A DNA stretch of 61,643 nt from Gemmatimonadota bacterium (GCA_003222135.1 QHUM01000048.1:1-61643), one strand, 5' to 3'; shown: positions 42,550-51,980, counted from the first letter of the stretch. Made by a program: numbers and translations. Notes: generated by a model from the sequence alone, not told the origin.

Positions 42550-45330
42550 ATGTCGCCGCTTCGCCCTGTCGTCGCCTGCGCGCTGTTCCTCGCCTGCCTC
42601 ACGTGCACCGAGGACGCGTCGCGTTCCGGGCCGACCGGGCCGCGGGCCGCGACGCTGGCGCCCACCGGCGCCGTGCTCGTCGGCGCGGGCGACATCGCGC
42701 GCTGCGACGGACAGGGGGACGAGGCGACCGCCGCCTTGCTCGATACCATCCCCGGTACCGTCTTCACCGCCGGTAACAACGTGTACGGCTCTGACAGCGT
42801 CGTCCCCGACTTCACCAACTGTTACGGACCGTCGTGGGGACGGTTTAGGGCGCGCACCCGGCCGGCCGTCGGCTCGCACGAGTATTACAGCCCCGGGGCC
42901 GCGACGTACTGGCAGTACTTCGGTGCCGCCGCCGGGGACTCAGGGAACGGGTACTACAGCTACGAGCTCGGCAGCTGGCACATCGTCGTGCTCAACTCGG
43001 CGATCGACATGCGGGTCAACTCACCGCAGGAGCAATGGCTCCGCTCCGATCTCGCCACCCACCCGGCGCTGTGCACGCTCGCGTACTGGCACCATCCCCG
43101 CTTCAGCTCGGTGCCGAATTCGGCCGGTGTGAAGGTTCTGCCCCAGCTCAAGCCTTTGTGGGATGACCTGTACGCCGCCGGGGCCGAGGTCGTACTCAAC
43201 GCGCACTATGAGGTATACGAGCGGTTCGCGCCGCAGAACCCGGACGGCGCCGCCGATCCGCCCCGCGGCATCCGCCAGTTCACCGTCGGGACGGGCGGCA
43301 TGGACGTGCAGCGGTTCCCACTCGCTGCGCTGGCGAACAGCGAAGTCCGCAACAGCGGTGCGGCCGGCGTGCTGCAGCTCACTTTGAACGACGGCGGCTA
43401 CAGTTGGCGCTTCATTCCCGTTTCCGATGAGACGTTCACCGATTCCGGAACCGGCTCGTGTCACGATACCTCGGCCCCCGCTCCCGTGTCGTCGGTGGAT
43501 GTGTCACCCCCGTCCCCGAGCGTGGAGGTCGGCGGGCGGGTCCGCCTGACGGCGGTCGCCCGGGATGCGAGCGGCGCGCCGGTAGGGGAGCGCGTGACGA
43601 CCTGGACGTCGAGCGACCCGAGTGTCGCGCGGGTGACTTCGCGCGGCGTCGTCACCGCGTGGGCGCCGGGATCCGCCACGATCACCGCGACCGTCGAAGG
43701 CCATCAGGGCACCGCCACGATCACGACGACACCGAGCACCGCCGCGATCCTCGTCGGCGCGGGCGATATCGCTACGTGCCGCGGCGTATACGACGAGCAG
43801 ACCGCCGCCCTGCTCGACGACGTCCCGGGGACGGTGTTCACGCTAGGCGACAACGTCTACGACAACGGGACCGCAACGGAGTACACCGATTGCTACGACC
43901 CGTCCTGGGGACGTCACAAGGCGCGTACGCGGCCGACGCCCGGGAACCACGACTATTACACGCCCGATGCGACGGGCTACTTCGGGTATTTCGGCGCCGC
44001 CGCGGGCGACCCGGCGCTGGGCTACTACAGCTACGACCTGGGCGCCTGGCACATCGTCGTCCTGAACAACTACCAGACGATGACCGCCGGGTCGACCCAG
44101 GAGCAGTGGCTCCGGGCCGACCTCGCCGCGCACCCGTCGCAGTGCACGTTGGCGATGTGGCACGAGCCGCTGTTCAGCTCGGGAATGACCCACGGCGGCA
44201 ACCTCCGCACTCAGCCGCTGTGGCAGGCGCTGTACGACGCCGGGACCGAGGTCGTGCTGACCGGGCACGACCACAGCTACCAGCGCTTCGCGCCCCAGAC
44301 CACCAGCGGCGTCGCCGACGCCGCGTACGGCATCCGCGAGTTCGTCGTGGGGACGGGCGGCGCAGGGCTGGAGGAGTTCGCTTCCTCCGTCCCCAACACC
44401 GAGGCGAGGAACAACAGCGCGCACGGCGTCCTCAAGCTTACGCTCAGAGAATCGAGCTACGAGTGGGAGTTCATCCCCGACGCGGGCCAGACCTTTGCCG
44501 ATTCGGGCGGCGCGCCGTGCCATCGGGCGCCGGGCGCGCCGGTGAACACGCCGCCGCAGGCGTCGTTCAGCGCCGCCTGCACCGGTCTCAGCTGTGCGTT
44601 CACAGGCACGAGCCACGACCCGGACGGCACCGTGGTGGCGTCGCAGTGGACGTTCGGCGACGGCGCCACGTCCGCCGATCCGAATCCGTCACACCGCTAC
44701 GCCGCGTCGGGCGCCTACAGCGTCGGACTCACGGTCACCGACGACGGGGGCGCGACCGGGTCGACCACCAACTCGGTCACCGTCAGGCAGCCGCCCACGG
44801 CGAGCGCGGGCGGACCGTACCGGTCGGAGGATCAGGTCACCGTTGACGGCAGGGGGTCCTACAGTCCGGACGGCAGCACGCCGCTCACGTACGCCTGGAG
44901 CTTCGGCGATGGCGGCACCGGCAGCGGCGTCGCGCCCATCCATGCCTACGCCGCCGACGGGACCTACACCATCACGCTCGTTGTGACCGACGCGACCGGC
45001 GCGGCAAGCGATCCCGCCACGGCGACCGCGACGATCGCCAACATCCCACCCACGGTCGACGCGGGGCCGGACGCGAGCATGATGCCCGGATCCTTCACGT
45101 TACGGGCGCGCTTCAGCGATCCCGGCGCCAACGACGCGCCGTGGCGCTACACCATCAGCTGGGGTGACGGCTTCACCGAGAGCGGCTCGACCTCGAGCCA
45201 GAGCGACCCGATCACGGCGAGCCACCTCTACTTCCTGCCGGCCACCTACCGCGTCCGCGTCACAGTGACGGACAAGGACGGCGGCGTGGGTGTGGGCGAG
45301 CTGCGGGTGACGGTGAGGCTGACGCCCTGA
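42550..45330 (+). CDS. lipoprotein with tandem metallophosphatase, Big_2 and PKD domains
   Basis: A 926-residue lipoprotein (lipobox LACLTC; ATG 42550). Two related calcineurin-type phosphatase domains, about residues 36-300 and 396-655, are joined by a Big_2-like domain (SSVDVSPPSPSVEVGG). Three PKD-like domains follow (FTGTSHDPDGTVVASQWTFG, YAWSFGDGGTGSG, TISWGDGF). The second phosphatase has a full site: AGDI, LGDNVY, GNHDYY, WHEP and GHDHSY. The first has AGDI and WHHP but GNNVY, GSHEYY and AHYEVY, so the bridging Asp, the Asn and the last His are lost. It may be a pseudo-phosphatase used for binding. The 160-bp gap upstream shows no clear gene. Confidence 0.88.
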   Translation: MSPLRPVVACALFLACLTCTEDASRSGPTGPRAATLAPTGAVLVGAGDIARCDGQGDEATAALLDTIPGTVFTAGNNVYGSDSVVPDFTNCYGPSWGRFRARTRPAVGSHEYYSPGAATYWQYFGAAAGDSGNGYYSYELGSWHIVVLNSAIDMRVNSPQEQWLRSDLATHPALCTLAYWHHPRFSSVPNSAGVKVLPQLKPLWDDLYAAGAEVVLNAHYEVYERFAPQNPDGAADPPRGIRQFTVGTGGMDVQRFPLAALANSEVRNSGAAGVLQLTLNDGGYSWRFIPVSDETFTDSGTGSCHDTSAPAPVSSVDVSPPSPSVEVGGRVRLTAVARDASGAPVGERVTTWTSSDPSVARVTSRGVVTAWAPGSATITATVEGHQGTATITTTPSTAAILVGAGDIATCRGVYDEQTAALLDDVPGTVFTLGDNVYDNGTATEYTDCYDPSWGRHKARTRPTPGNHDYYTPDATGYFGYFGAAAGDPALGYYSYDLGAWHIVVLNNYQTMTAGSTQEQWLRADLAAHPSQCTLAMWHEPLFSSGMTHGGNLRTQPLWQALYDAGTEVVLTGHDHSYQRFAPQTTSGVADAAYGIREFVVGTGGAGLEEFASSVPNTEARNNSAHGVLKLTLRESSYEWEFIPDAGQTFADSGGAPCHRAPGAPVNTPPQASFSAACTGLSCAFTGTSHDPDGTVVASQWTFGDGATSADPNPSHRYAASGAYSVGLTVTDDGGATGSTTNSVTVRQPPTASAGGPYRSEDQVTVDGRGSYSPDGSTPLTYAWSFGDGGTGSGVAPIHAYAADGTYTITLVVTDATGAASDPATATATIANIPPTVDAGPDASMMPGSFTLRARFSDPGANDAPWRYTISWGDGFTESGSTSSQSDPITASHLYFLPATYRVRVTVTDKDGGVGVGELRVTVRLTP

Positions 45331-45336
45331 CGGGCT

Positions 45337-45843
45337 TCAGGCACGGGCGGCAGCTTGGTACTCACCTAACGCAGCCAGCGCCTCCAGTGCTTCCCGACTG
45401 TGTCGCGTGGCGCGCAGTTGCGAGGAGTACGTGCGCCGCACCACACCGGTCTTGTCGATCACGTACGTAACCCGGCCGGGCAGGAAGCCCAGCGTCTTGT
45501 CGACGCCGTACAACTCGCGCACACTGCCGCCACGGTCGGAGAGCAAGAGGAACGGCAACTCGTGGCGCGCCGCGAACCGGCGGTGCGACGCAACCGAGTC
45601 CGAGCTGATGCCCACGACCTCCGCGCCGGCGGCGGTGAACCGGTCGTAACTGTCCCGGAAGGCATGGGCCTCGAGCGTGCACCCGGGGGTCTCGTCCTTC
45701 GGATAGAAGTAGAGCACCACGGTCCCTCGACCGAGGAGATCCCGCAGCAGCACCGGCTTACCCGTTTGGTCCGGCAGCGTGAAATCCGGCGCGCGCTCCC
45801 CGACGCGTACTTTCTTGTCTTTCCTCACAGATACACGCTCCAT
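45337..45843 (-). CDS. peroxiredoxin, BCP/PrxQ-like
   Basis: A 168-residue thiol peroxidase: APDFTLPDQTGKPVLLRDL, then YFYPKDETPGCTLEAHAFRD with the peroxidatic Cys in PGCT. In many BCP proteins a resolving Cys stands five residues later; here that position is His (EAHAF), and no other cysteine is visible in the protein, so it would be a 1-Cys enzyme using an external thiol. It would detoxify peroxides in the cytoplasm. It ends 6 bp from the convergent lipoprotein gene. Confidence 0.9.
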   Translation of the reverse strand: MERVSVRKDKKVRVGERAPDFTLPDQTGKPVLLRDLLGRGTVVLYFYPKDETPGCTLEAHAFRDSYDRFTAAGAEVVGISSDSVASHRRFAARHELPFLLLSDRGGSVRELYGVDKTLGFLPGRVTYVIDKTGVVRRTYSSQLRATRHSREALEALAALGEYQAAARA

Positions 45844-45862
45844 TCACGTGGGACAACGTGTC

Positions 45863-47446
45863 TCAATGCGCGGCAGCGGCCGCCGGCATTCCTTTGCTCT
45901 TGTGCATCAGCAGTAAGAGCGGCAGAGACAGCACGAAGCACGCCCCGAACAACAGGAACAGCTGCTCGAACGACAGCATCATCGCCTGCCTCGTCACCTG
46001 CCCGTTCAGCACCATCAGCGCCTTCGACTCGGCGAGCGGTGCGGGCGTGCCCGTCGCAATGAGTCGCGCCGTGATGCCAGCGAGCCGCTCGCGCGTCACT
46101 TCGCTGAACTGCGTGACGTTGGCGATCAGATCGCCCCGATGGATCGCCGTGAACCGCTGCACCAGCGTCGCCGAGATCGCGATCCCCACGCTCCCGCCCA
46201 GCTGGCGCATCAGGTTGAACAGCCCGGTGCCGTTCGGGATCTTGCTCATGGGGAGGTCCGCGAGCGCCAGGTTGGTGAGCGGAACGAAGATGAGTCCGAG
46301 CCCCACACCACGGAAGATCAGCGGCCAGAAGAAGTCCGACATGCCGCTGTCGGTGGTAAAGTGCGCGTGCTTCCACATCGACAGGGCGAAGATCGAGACC
46401 CCCGCCAGGATGGACAGCCGCCCGTCGAACTTACCCGTGAAGCGACCCATCGTGGCCATGGTGAACGCGCTCGCCAGCGCGCCCGGCAGGATCACGAACC
46501 CGGTCTGTTCCGCGGTGAAGTTCTGGAGGTTCTGCAAGTACACCGGGAGCACAAACACCGTGGCGTAGAGACAGATCCCCAGCACCCCGCCGAACACCAC
46601 GCCCACGGCGAGCTGGCGGCTGTTCAGGATGCGGAGGTCCACGACCGGATGCTCAGTCGTGAGCTCGTGCCACACGAACGCGATCAGCGAAACCGCGCTG
46701 ATCACGCCGTACATCACGACCTCGCGTGAGTCGAACCAGTCGAGCCGCTCGCCCCGCTCCAGCATCGTCTGCAGTGTGCCGATGCCGATGGCGAGCAGCA
46801 GCAGGCCCGGGTAGTCGACCTTCTCGGCCTTCACCTGGTACCGCGAGTCCTGAATGAAGCTGAGCGACAACGCGAGCGCCAGCATCCCGATCGGGATGTT
46901 GATGTAGAAGATCCACGGCCATCCGAACGCATCGGTGATGTAGCCGCCCAAGGTGGGCCCCAGCGTGGGGCCGACCATCACGCCCACCCCGAAGATCGCC
47001 ATGGCGGTGCCGTACTCTTCGCGCGGGAACTCCTCGTACAGGATCGCCTGCGAGGTCGAGAGCAGCGCCCCACCCCCCAGCCCCTGGACGATCCGCCAGA
47101 ACACGAGGGCGACGAGCGAATGCGCGTTGCCGCAGAAGAACGACGACACCACGAACAGCGCGATCGAGCCCGCGAAATAGCTGCGCCGTCCGAAGAACGC
47201 CGACAGCCAGCCCGTAATCGGCAGGATGATCACGTTGGCGACGATGTAGCCGGTCGACACCCAAGCAATCTCGTCGAGCGTCGCCCCCAGGTTCCCCATC
47301 ATGTGGGGGATCGCCACGTTCACGATGCTGGTGTCGAGCAGCTCGAGCACCGACGCGAGCGACACCGTGATCGCGATGATGTAGCGGTACCTGTACCGGT
47401 CGGCGTCGGCGCCGAGGACGGGTACGGGCAGGGCGGCGGTGGCCAC
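45863..47446 (-). CDS. DHA2-family multidrug efflux MFS transporter (EmrB-like)
   Basis: A 527-residue transporter with about 14 membrane segments. DHA2 signatures: LASVLELLDTSIVNVAIPHM, GWLSAFFGRRSYF, VFWRIVQGLGGGALLSTSQA, and GPTLGPTLGGYITDAFGWPW. The likely start is GTG at 47446, 8 nt after the emrA-like gene; the open frame extends further but overlaps that gene with unrelated sequence. With the membrane-fusion protein and TolC channel encoded upstream it should form a three-part pump driven by protons. A TetR gene heads the operon. Confidence 0.9.
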   Translation of the reverse strand: MATAALPVPVLGADADRYRYRYIIAITVSLASVLELLDTSIVNVAIPHMMGNLGATLDEIAWVSTGYIVANVIILPITGWLSAFFGRRSYFAGSIALFVVSSFFCGNAHSLVALVFWRIVQGLGGGALLSTSQAILYEEFPREEYGTAMAIFGVGVMVGPTLGPTLGGYITDAFGWPWIFYINIPIGMLALALSLSFIQDSRYQVKAEKVDYPGLLLLAIGIGTLQTMLERGERLDWFDSREVVMYGVISAVSLIAFVWHELTTEHPVVDLRILNSRQLAVGVVFGGVLGICLYATVFVLPVYLQNLQNFTAEQTGFVILPGALASAFTMATMGRFTGKFDGRLSILAGVSIFALSMWKHAHFTTDSGMSDFFWPLIFRGVGLGLIFVPLTNLALADLPMSKIPNGTGLFNLMRQLGGSVGIAISATLVQRFTAIHRGDLIANVTQFSEVTRERLAGITARLIATGTPAPLAESKALMVLNGQVTRQAMMLSFEQLFLLFGACFVLSLPLLLLMHKSKGMPAAAAAH

Positions 47447-47454
47447 GGGATCGC

Positions 47455-48513
47455 TTACTTCGTCGTGATGGTCACGTTCACGCTCATCCCCGGCCGGAGC
47501 GGATGCGCGGCGTCGTTCTTCCCGTCGAGCCGGATCCGCACCGGGATCCGCTGTACGACCTTGGTGAAGTTTCCCGTCGCGTTGTCGGGCGGCAGCAGCG
47601 AGAACTTCGCCCCGGTCGCGGGCGAGAGACTCTCCACGTGCCCGCTGAAATGGCGGCCCGGATACGCATCGACCGTGAAGTCCGCGGGGTCGCCCGGGCT
47701 CACGTCCGCCGTCTGCGTCTCTTTCAGGTTCGCCGTCACCCACACGTCGCCCAACGGCACCAGGCTCATGAGCGGCTGACCGGGCTGCACCAACTGACCG
47801 ACTTCCACGGACTTCTTGCTCACCACCCCCTCCGCGGGCGCGGTGATCCGCGTGTACGAGAGGTTCAGCGCCGCCTGATCGCGCGCCGCGCGGGCCGCGC
47901 CCACCCGGGCGTCCGCGCCCAGCAGCGCGGCCTGGGCCGCCGCCAGCGCCGCGTCCGCCGCGCGTGCGGTCGCCTCGGCCGCGTCGAGCGCCTGCTTCGG
48001 GACGATATCCTTCTCGGCGAGCGGCTTGATCCGCTCGAGATCGGCATGGGCCTTCTCCGCGTTCGCCTGGGCCTGCGCCACCTGTGCCTCCGCCTGGCCC
48101 ACCCGCACGCGATTGCTGACACCGGCGAGCGCCACAGCGAGGTCGCCTTCCGCCTGCGCGAGCCGCGCCCTATAGTCGCGGTCGTCCAGCACCACCAGCG
48201 TGTCCCCCGCCTTAGCCGACCGATTCTCGTCGGTCCGCACGTCGATCACGTAGCCGCCCACTTTCGGGAGGATCGGGACGATGTGCCCGTCCACCTGGGC
48301 GTTGTCGGTCGACACATGGCTGAGGCTGTAGATCCAGCGCCGCACCCCCACAGCCACGAGGCCGAGCAAGACGACGCCCATGATGATGAAGACGGTCCGC
48401 TTGCGGCCGCCCGGTTTGGCCGGCGCGGCCGGGTCGTCGGGCGACACCGGGGAAGGCCTGGCGGACCGCTGCGCAGCGTCGCGTTCGATTGTGGTAGCCA
48501 TGTCGTCACTCAT
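47455..48513 (-). CDS. HlyD/EmrA-family membrane fusion protein
   Basis: A 352-residue adaptor with one N-terminal membrane segment (VFIIMGVVLLGLVAVGVRRW), the first lipoyl half (TDNAQVDGHIVPILPKVGGY), a long Ala-rich coiled coil (AQAQANAEKAHADLERIKP) and the second half (YTRITAPAEGVVSKKSVEVG), then LVPLGDVWVTANLKETQ. It links the EmrB-like pump to the TolC-like channel. The start at ATG 48513 has no strong RBS; the ATG four codons on is possible. Confidence 0.92.
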   Translation of the reverse strand: MSDDMATTIERDAAQRSARPSPVSPDDPAAPAKPGGRKRTVFIIMGVVLLGLVAVGVRRWIYSLSHVSTDNAQVDGHIVPILPKVGGYVIDVRTDENRSAKAGDTLVVLDDRDYRARLAQAEGDLAVALAGVSNRVRVGQAEAQVAQAQANAEKAHADLERIKPLAEKDIVPKQALDAAEATARAADAALAAAQAALLGADARVGAARAARDQAALNLSYTRITAPAEGVVSKKSVEVGQLVQPGQPLMSLVPLGDVWVTANLKETQTADVSPGDPADFTVDAYPGRHFSGHVESLSPATGAKFSLLPPDNATGNFTKVVQRIPVRIRLDGKNDAAHPLRPGMSVNVTITTK

Positions 48514-48525
48514 CGGTGTAGGCGG

Positions 48526-49896
48526 TTAATGAAGCGTCCGGGCGACGCCGGCGGCGCGCGCCAGCGAGATCCGGGCGGAAGCGGCGGCGAAGCGGGCGTC
48601 GATCTCGGTGTCGCGCGCGCGAATCAGTCCCGCCTGTGCGGTGATCACGTCGATGTTGCCGGCCACGCCGGCCCTGAAACGCTCGCGCGACTGGCTGAGC
48701 TCACTCTCGGCGAGTCGCAGCTGCTCGCGAGCCACTGCCTGCTGCGCTTGGGCCGAGCCCAGGTCGAGCAGGGCGGCATCCACCTCGGCGGCGATCTGTC
48801 GGCGCAGGTCGGCCTCGCGCACCTGCGACTCGCGCACCACGGCGTCCTGCTCGGCGAGCCGCGCTTCGCGCCGGAAGCCGTCGAGAATCGGCACGCTCAC
48901 CTGGAGCGCGAGGTCGCGGGTGGCGATTGCGCCCGGCACGGTCGACCCGTTGACGCCGTAGTCCCCGGCCAGCTCGAGCCGGGGCAGCCGCTCCGCCCGG
49001 ATCGCCGATCCGGTCTGCCGCGCGGCGGCGGCGCGGGCCAGCTCCGCCCGCAGCTCGGGCCGGTTGGTGAGCGCGGCGGTGACGGCCGAGTCCCGCTGGA
49101 CCGGCACGTCGGCGGCGCCGAGCGACGGCGCGAGCGAATCGGCGAACGCGAGCGGTGTGGCGGGGTCGAGGCCCAGCGCGCGCGCCACGTCGATGCGGCC
49201 GCGGTCGAGCTGGTTCTTGGCCACGAGCAGGAGCCCTTGCGCCGTGGCGAGCTGCGCCCGGGCGCGGGTCACGTCGATCGCCGGGCTCACGCCGGCGGCG
49301 CGCTGTGCCTCGGCGAGCCCGACCAGCTCGGCCGCAATGACCGAATCAGCCTGCCGGGCCGCAACCACCGACTGGGCGCGCACGGCGCGGACGTAGGCGA
49401 GCGCCGCCGTGAGCACCGAGCCCTCGACGGTCACCCCGCGCTCGGCGCGGCTGCCGTCGGCCTGCGCGCCCGCCGCGCGCACCCGCACCACGCTCGACCA
49501 GTCGAACAGCGTCTGGGCCGCGTTGAGGCGGGTGTCGTAATTGTTGAACGGCCCAACCAGCAGCGGGACCAGCGGCGGCTGCGGCGGAGGCGGGCTCGGA
49601 AAATCGATGCCCAAGGATTTCGAGTTGAATGTTCGATTGAGCCAGGCCCCCGACACCGACAGCGACGGCAGCAGCGCCGCGCGCGCCTGCCGGACCCGCG
49701 CGTCTGCTTCCGTGGTGCGCAGTGTCGCGAGCTCGACCACCGGCGTCTTGCCCGCCGCCAGGTTCACCGCGTCGGCGAACGCAAGACGCAGCGGCGCGGT
49801 CGCCGCCGGCGCCTGGGCCGCGACCGATGCGACGCCGAGCACTGCGAGCACTATGAGCCCTGCGAGCAGCCGTCTGCTATTGCTTCGCGATACCAT
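48526..49896 (-). CDS. TolC-family outer-membrane efflux channel
   Basis: A 456-residue outer membrane factor with signal peptide (LLAGLIVLAVLGVASVAAQ) and the repeated helical-barrel pattern (LRLAFADAVNLAAGKTPVVE, VRQARAALLPSLSVSGAWLN, LAEQDAVVRESQVREADLRR, AGVAGNIDVITAQAGLIRA). It provides the exit channel of the pump. Its start overlaps the tetR stop by 20 nt, so translation of regulator and channel is coupled. Confidence 0.92.
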   Translation of the reverse strand: MVSRSNSRRLLAGLIVLAVLGVASVAAQAPAATAPLRLAFADAVNLAAGKTPVVELATLRTTEADARVRQARAALLPSLSVSGAWLNRTFNSKSLGIDFPSPPPPQPPLVPLLVGPFNNYDTRLNAAQTLFDWSSVVRVRAAGAQADGSRAERGVTVEGSVLTAALAYVRAVRAQSVVAARQADSVIAAELVGLAEAQRAAGVSPAIDVTRARAQLATAQGLLLVAKNQLDRGRIDVARALGLDPATPLAFADSLAPSLGAADVPVQRDSAVTAALTNRPELRAELARAAAARQTGSAIRAERLPRLELAGDYGVNGSTVPGAIATRDLALQVSVPILDGFRREARLAEQDAVVRESQVREADLRRQIAAEVDAALLDLGSAQAQQAVAREQLRLAESELSQSRERFRAGVAGNIDVITAQAGLIRARDTEIDARFAAASARISLARAAGVARTLH

Positions 49897-50527
49897 GGAG
49901 ATAGAGGTCGATATGGGTGTCGAGATACGCCCGCACGTTGAACCCCTCCGGCATGCAGGACGCGAACGCCCGGCGCACTACCGCGGCGTGCATCAGGGGC
50001 GACATCGCGAGTTTCGCGGCGAGCATCACGTCCACCGGCCGAAACTCGCCGTTCTTGATGCCGCGCTCGATTACGCCCGCCATGAGGCGGTGCCCGCGGG
50101 CCACCACTTCGTCATAGTAGAAGCGCGTCAGCTCCGGAAAAGTTGCCGCTTCGGCCATCATCAGCTTGGGAATACCGGCGAGCGCGGTCTCCCCGACCAA
50201 CTGCCAGTATTCCCGCACCAGCTGTTCGAGCAGCTCGCGGGCGCTCCCCGTGAAGGACTGCGCCAAGGCTTCGCCCTGGGCGATCACCGGTACGATGGTC
50301 GACCGCACCACGGCCTTGAACAACGCTTCCTTGTTCTCGAAGTAGAGGTAAATCGTGCCCTTGGTGACGCCGGCGCGGCGGGCCACGTCGGCCAACGCCG
50401 TGCCCGCGTAGCCGCGCTCGACGAATACTTCGAGCGCCGCCGCCACGAGCTCCTCGGGCCGCGCGTCTTTGCGACGTTGCCAGCGAGGCTTGGCGGTGCG
50501 CTTCGAGGGTACTGCGGCGTGCGACAC
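49877..50527 (-). CDS. TetR-family transcriptional regulator of the efflux operon
   Basis: A 216-residue repressor. The N-terminal DNA-binding domain is typical: ALEVFVERGYAGTALADVAR, RAGVTKGTIYLYFENKEALF. The C-terminal ligand domain has no clear specificity. The start is the GTG at 50527, with an ideal GGAGG six bases before; a start further upstream at 50593 would lie inside the promoter and operator. Since it heads the efflux operon and an inverted repeat lies right upstream, it probably represses its own operon until a pump substrate binds. Confidence 0.9.
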   Translation of the reverse strand: MSHAAVPSKRTAKPRWQRRKDARPEELVAAALEVFVERGYAGTALADVARRAGVTKGTIYLYFENKEALFKAVVRSTIVPVIAQGEALAQSFTGSARELLEQLVREYWQLVGETALAGIPKLMMAEAATFPELTRFYYDEVVARGHRLMAGVIERGIKNGEFRPVDVMLAAKLAMSPLMHAAVVRRAFASCMPEGFNVRAYLDTHIDLYLHGIAKQ

Positions 50528-50544
50528 GGGTTGCCTCCGGATAA

Positions 50545-50566
50545 TTACTAACTGAACGGTAAGTAA
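50545..50566 (-). promoter_or_regulatory. candidate TetR operator
   Basis: The inverted repeat TTACTAAC (50545-50552) and GTAAGTAA (50559-50566) pairs at 7 of 8 positions with a 6-nt spacer, 18 bp upstream of the tetR GTG. A -35-like TTGACG (50593-50588, minus strand) lies just beyond it, with a weak -10 such as TACTTA overlapping the operator. Extra GTAA units (50563-50571) lengthen the right side. Confidence 0.6.
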
Positions 50567-50633
50567 GTAAGTCCGGTTCCCCTGTCCCGTCAACCTGTGA
50601 CCAACCCGCTGTTAAATCAGAAGTTAGGATGGA

Positions 50634-51620
50634 TCAGGCCGGGGCGAGCGTTCCCCCGTCGAACACGCTGCGCTCGATCGTCTTCCCCTCGATCACCTGA
50701 TCGTCGCCGACCAGCGAATCGCGCACCGCACTGCGCACCACGCGCACGTTGCGCCCGAGGATCGAGTTCGCGATCGTGCTCTCAGCCACGGAGCTCCCCG
50801 CCTCAAGCGAGACGTTGGGACCGACGGTGGCGTCGTGGATCGTCACGCCGTCCTCGATGTAGACCGGTGGCACGATGGTGCAACCGGGGCACGGCCCCTG
50901 GGGGACGCGAGCCCGCCCCTGCTCGAGCAGATGCCGATTGGTCTCGAGCAGCGTCTCCACCTTCCCGCAGTCGTACCACCCCCCCACCGGCGCGGTGAAG
51001 AGCCGCCGCCCGCGGTTTACCATGTACTGGAACGCGTCGGTGAGATAGTACTCGCCGCCCTTCCCGGGGGGCTGCCGCAGCACGTGCGCGATACCGTCGA
51101 ACAACGTCTTCCAGTCCTTGATGTAGTACAGCCCGATGTTGGCAAGCTTCGACACGGGCGTACTGGGTTTCTCGACGATCGTCTTCATGTAGCCGTGCCG
51201 GTCGGTGACGATCACGCCGAACCGCTGATAGTCCTCGACCTCCTTCGCCCAGAGAATGCCGTCGGCGTCGCTCGTCTGGGTGAGCGACAAGTCCGCGTCG
51301 AACAGCGTATCGACGAAGATGATGAGCACCGGTCCGTGGACGTACGGGCGGGCCAAATTGATGGCACCGGCCGTGCCGTCCAGCGTCTTTTGCTCGACGA
51401 ATGTCGCCTTGATGGGGTAATGCTCGACGATGTAGCGCTCGACCGTTTCTTTCAGATGTCCGGTAATGACGATCAACTCGTCGACACTGAGGCTCTTGAC
51501 CGTATCCATCACGTAGTCCATCACGGGACGCCCCGCCACGCGGACGAGGGGCTTGGGCACGCGCTTGGTGAGCGGCAGCAGCCGCGTTCCCTTCCCCGCC
51601 AGCGGCACGATGATCTGCAC
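50634..51620 (-). CDS. sugar-phosphate nucleotidyltransferase with left-handed beta-helix
   Basis: A 328-residue enzyme. The N-terminal nucleotidyltransferase domain opens with IIVPLAGKGTRLLPLTKRVP and PKPLVRVAGRPVMDYVMD, then IIFVDTLFDADL and KTIVEKPSTPVSKLANIGLY. The C-terminal part (VYIEDGVTIHDATVGPNVSL, STIANSILGRNVRVV) is a hexapeptide beta-helix as in GlmU and related enzymes. It would activate a sugar phosphate with NTP; the sugar is unknown. The start is GTG at 51620, immediately after the stop of the cupin gene, so the two probably act in one nucleotide-sugar pathway. Confidence 0.88.
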   Translation of the reverse strand: MQIIVPLAGKGTRLLPLTKRVPKPLVRVAGRPVMDYVMDTVKSLSVDELIVITGHLKETVERYIVEHYPIKATFVEQKTLDGTAGAINLARPYVHGPVLIIFVDTLFDADLSLTQTSDADGILWAKEVEDYQRFGVIVTDRHGYMKTIVEKPSTPVSKLANIGLYYIKDWKTLFDGIAHVLRQPPGKGGEYYLTDAFQYMVNRGRRLFTAPVGGWYDCGKVETLLETNRHLLEQGRARVPQGPCPGCTIVPPVYIEDGVTIHDATVGPNVSLEAGSSVAESTIANSILGRNVRVVRSAVRDSLVGDDQVIEGKTIERSVFDGGTLAPA

Positions 51621-51971
51621 TTACACCCTCCCGTAGCGGTCCTTGAGCCGCACCACGTCGTCGATCTCGGGCGTCGAGGCTTCGAGCAGGTCGCTCGCCA
51701 CCACGGCCTCGAACTGATGGATGGTCTTGGGCGTGATGTGGAACGTCTCTCCTTCCCGGAGGGGCCGCTCGATGAGCGTCTCCCCCTGCTGGATGCGCAA
51801 CACGATCTCGCCCGAGAGTACGTAGATCGACTCGTCCTTCTTGTCGTGATACTGCAGCGACAAGACATGCCCGGGCTCAATGTGCAGGATCTTCCCGACG
51901 TAACGGTCGGTCTTCGCCCAGATGAGCTCGTGGCCCCAGGGCTTTTCCACGCGGTAGGGGACCTCGGGCAT
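51621..51971 (-). CDS. cupin protein, phosphomannose isomerase type II-like
   Basis: A 116-residue single cupin. VEKPWGHELIWAKTDRYVGK, ILHIEPGHVLSLQYHDKKDE and SIYVLSGEIVLRI, then FHITPKTIHQFEAV match the isomerase half of type II mannose-6-phosphate isomerases; the His, Glu and late His are the likely metal ligands. It may isomerise fructose-6-phosphate and mannose-6-phosphate. The ATG at 51971 is preferred; a longer frame upstream reads through the inverted ATTGCGG repeat. The downstream nucleotidyltransferase fits a GDP-mannose-like route, as inference. Confidence 0.82.
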   Translation of the reverse strand: MPEVPYRVEKPWGHELIWAKTDRYVGKILHIEPGHVLSLQYHDKKDESIYVLSGEIVLRIQQGETLIERPLREGETFHITPKTIHQFEAVVASDLLEASTPEIDDVVRLKDRYGRV

Positions 51972-51980
51972 GGGAGCGGT

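Noticed and set aside
47503..49941. Plus-strand open frame of about 810 codons
   Set aside because: Runs opposite the emrA and tolC genes with Arg/Gly/Val-rich nonsense composition.
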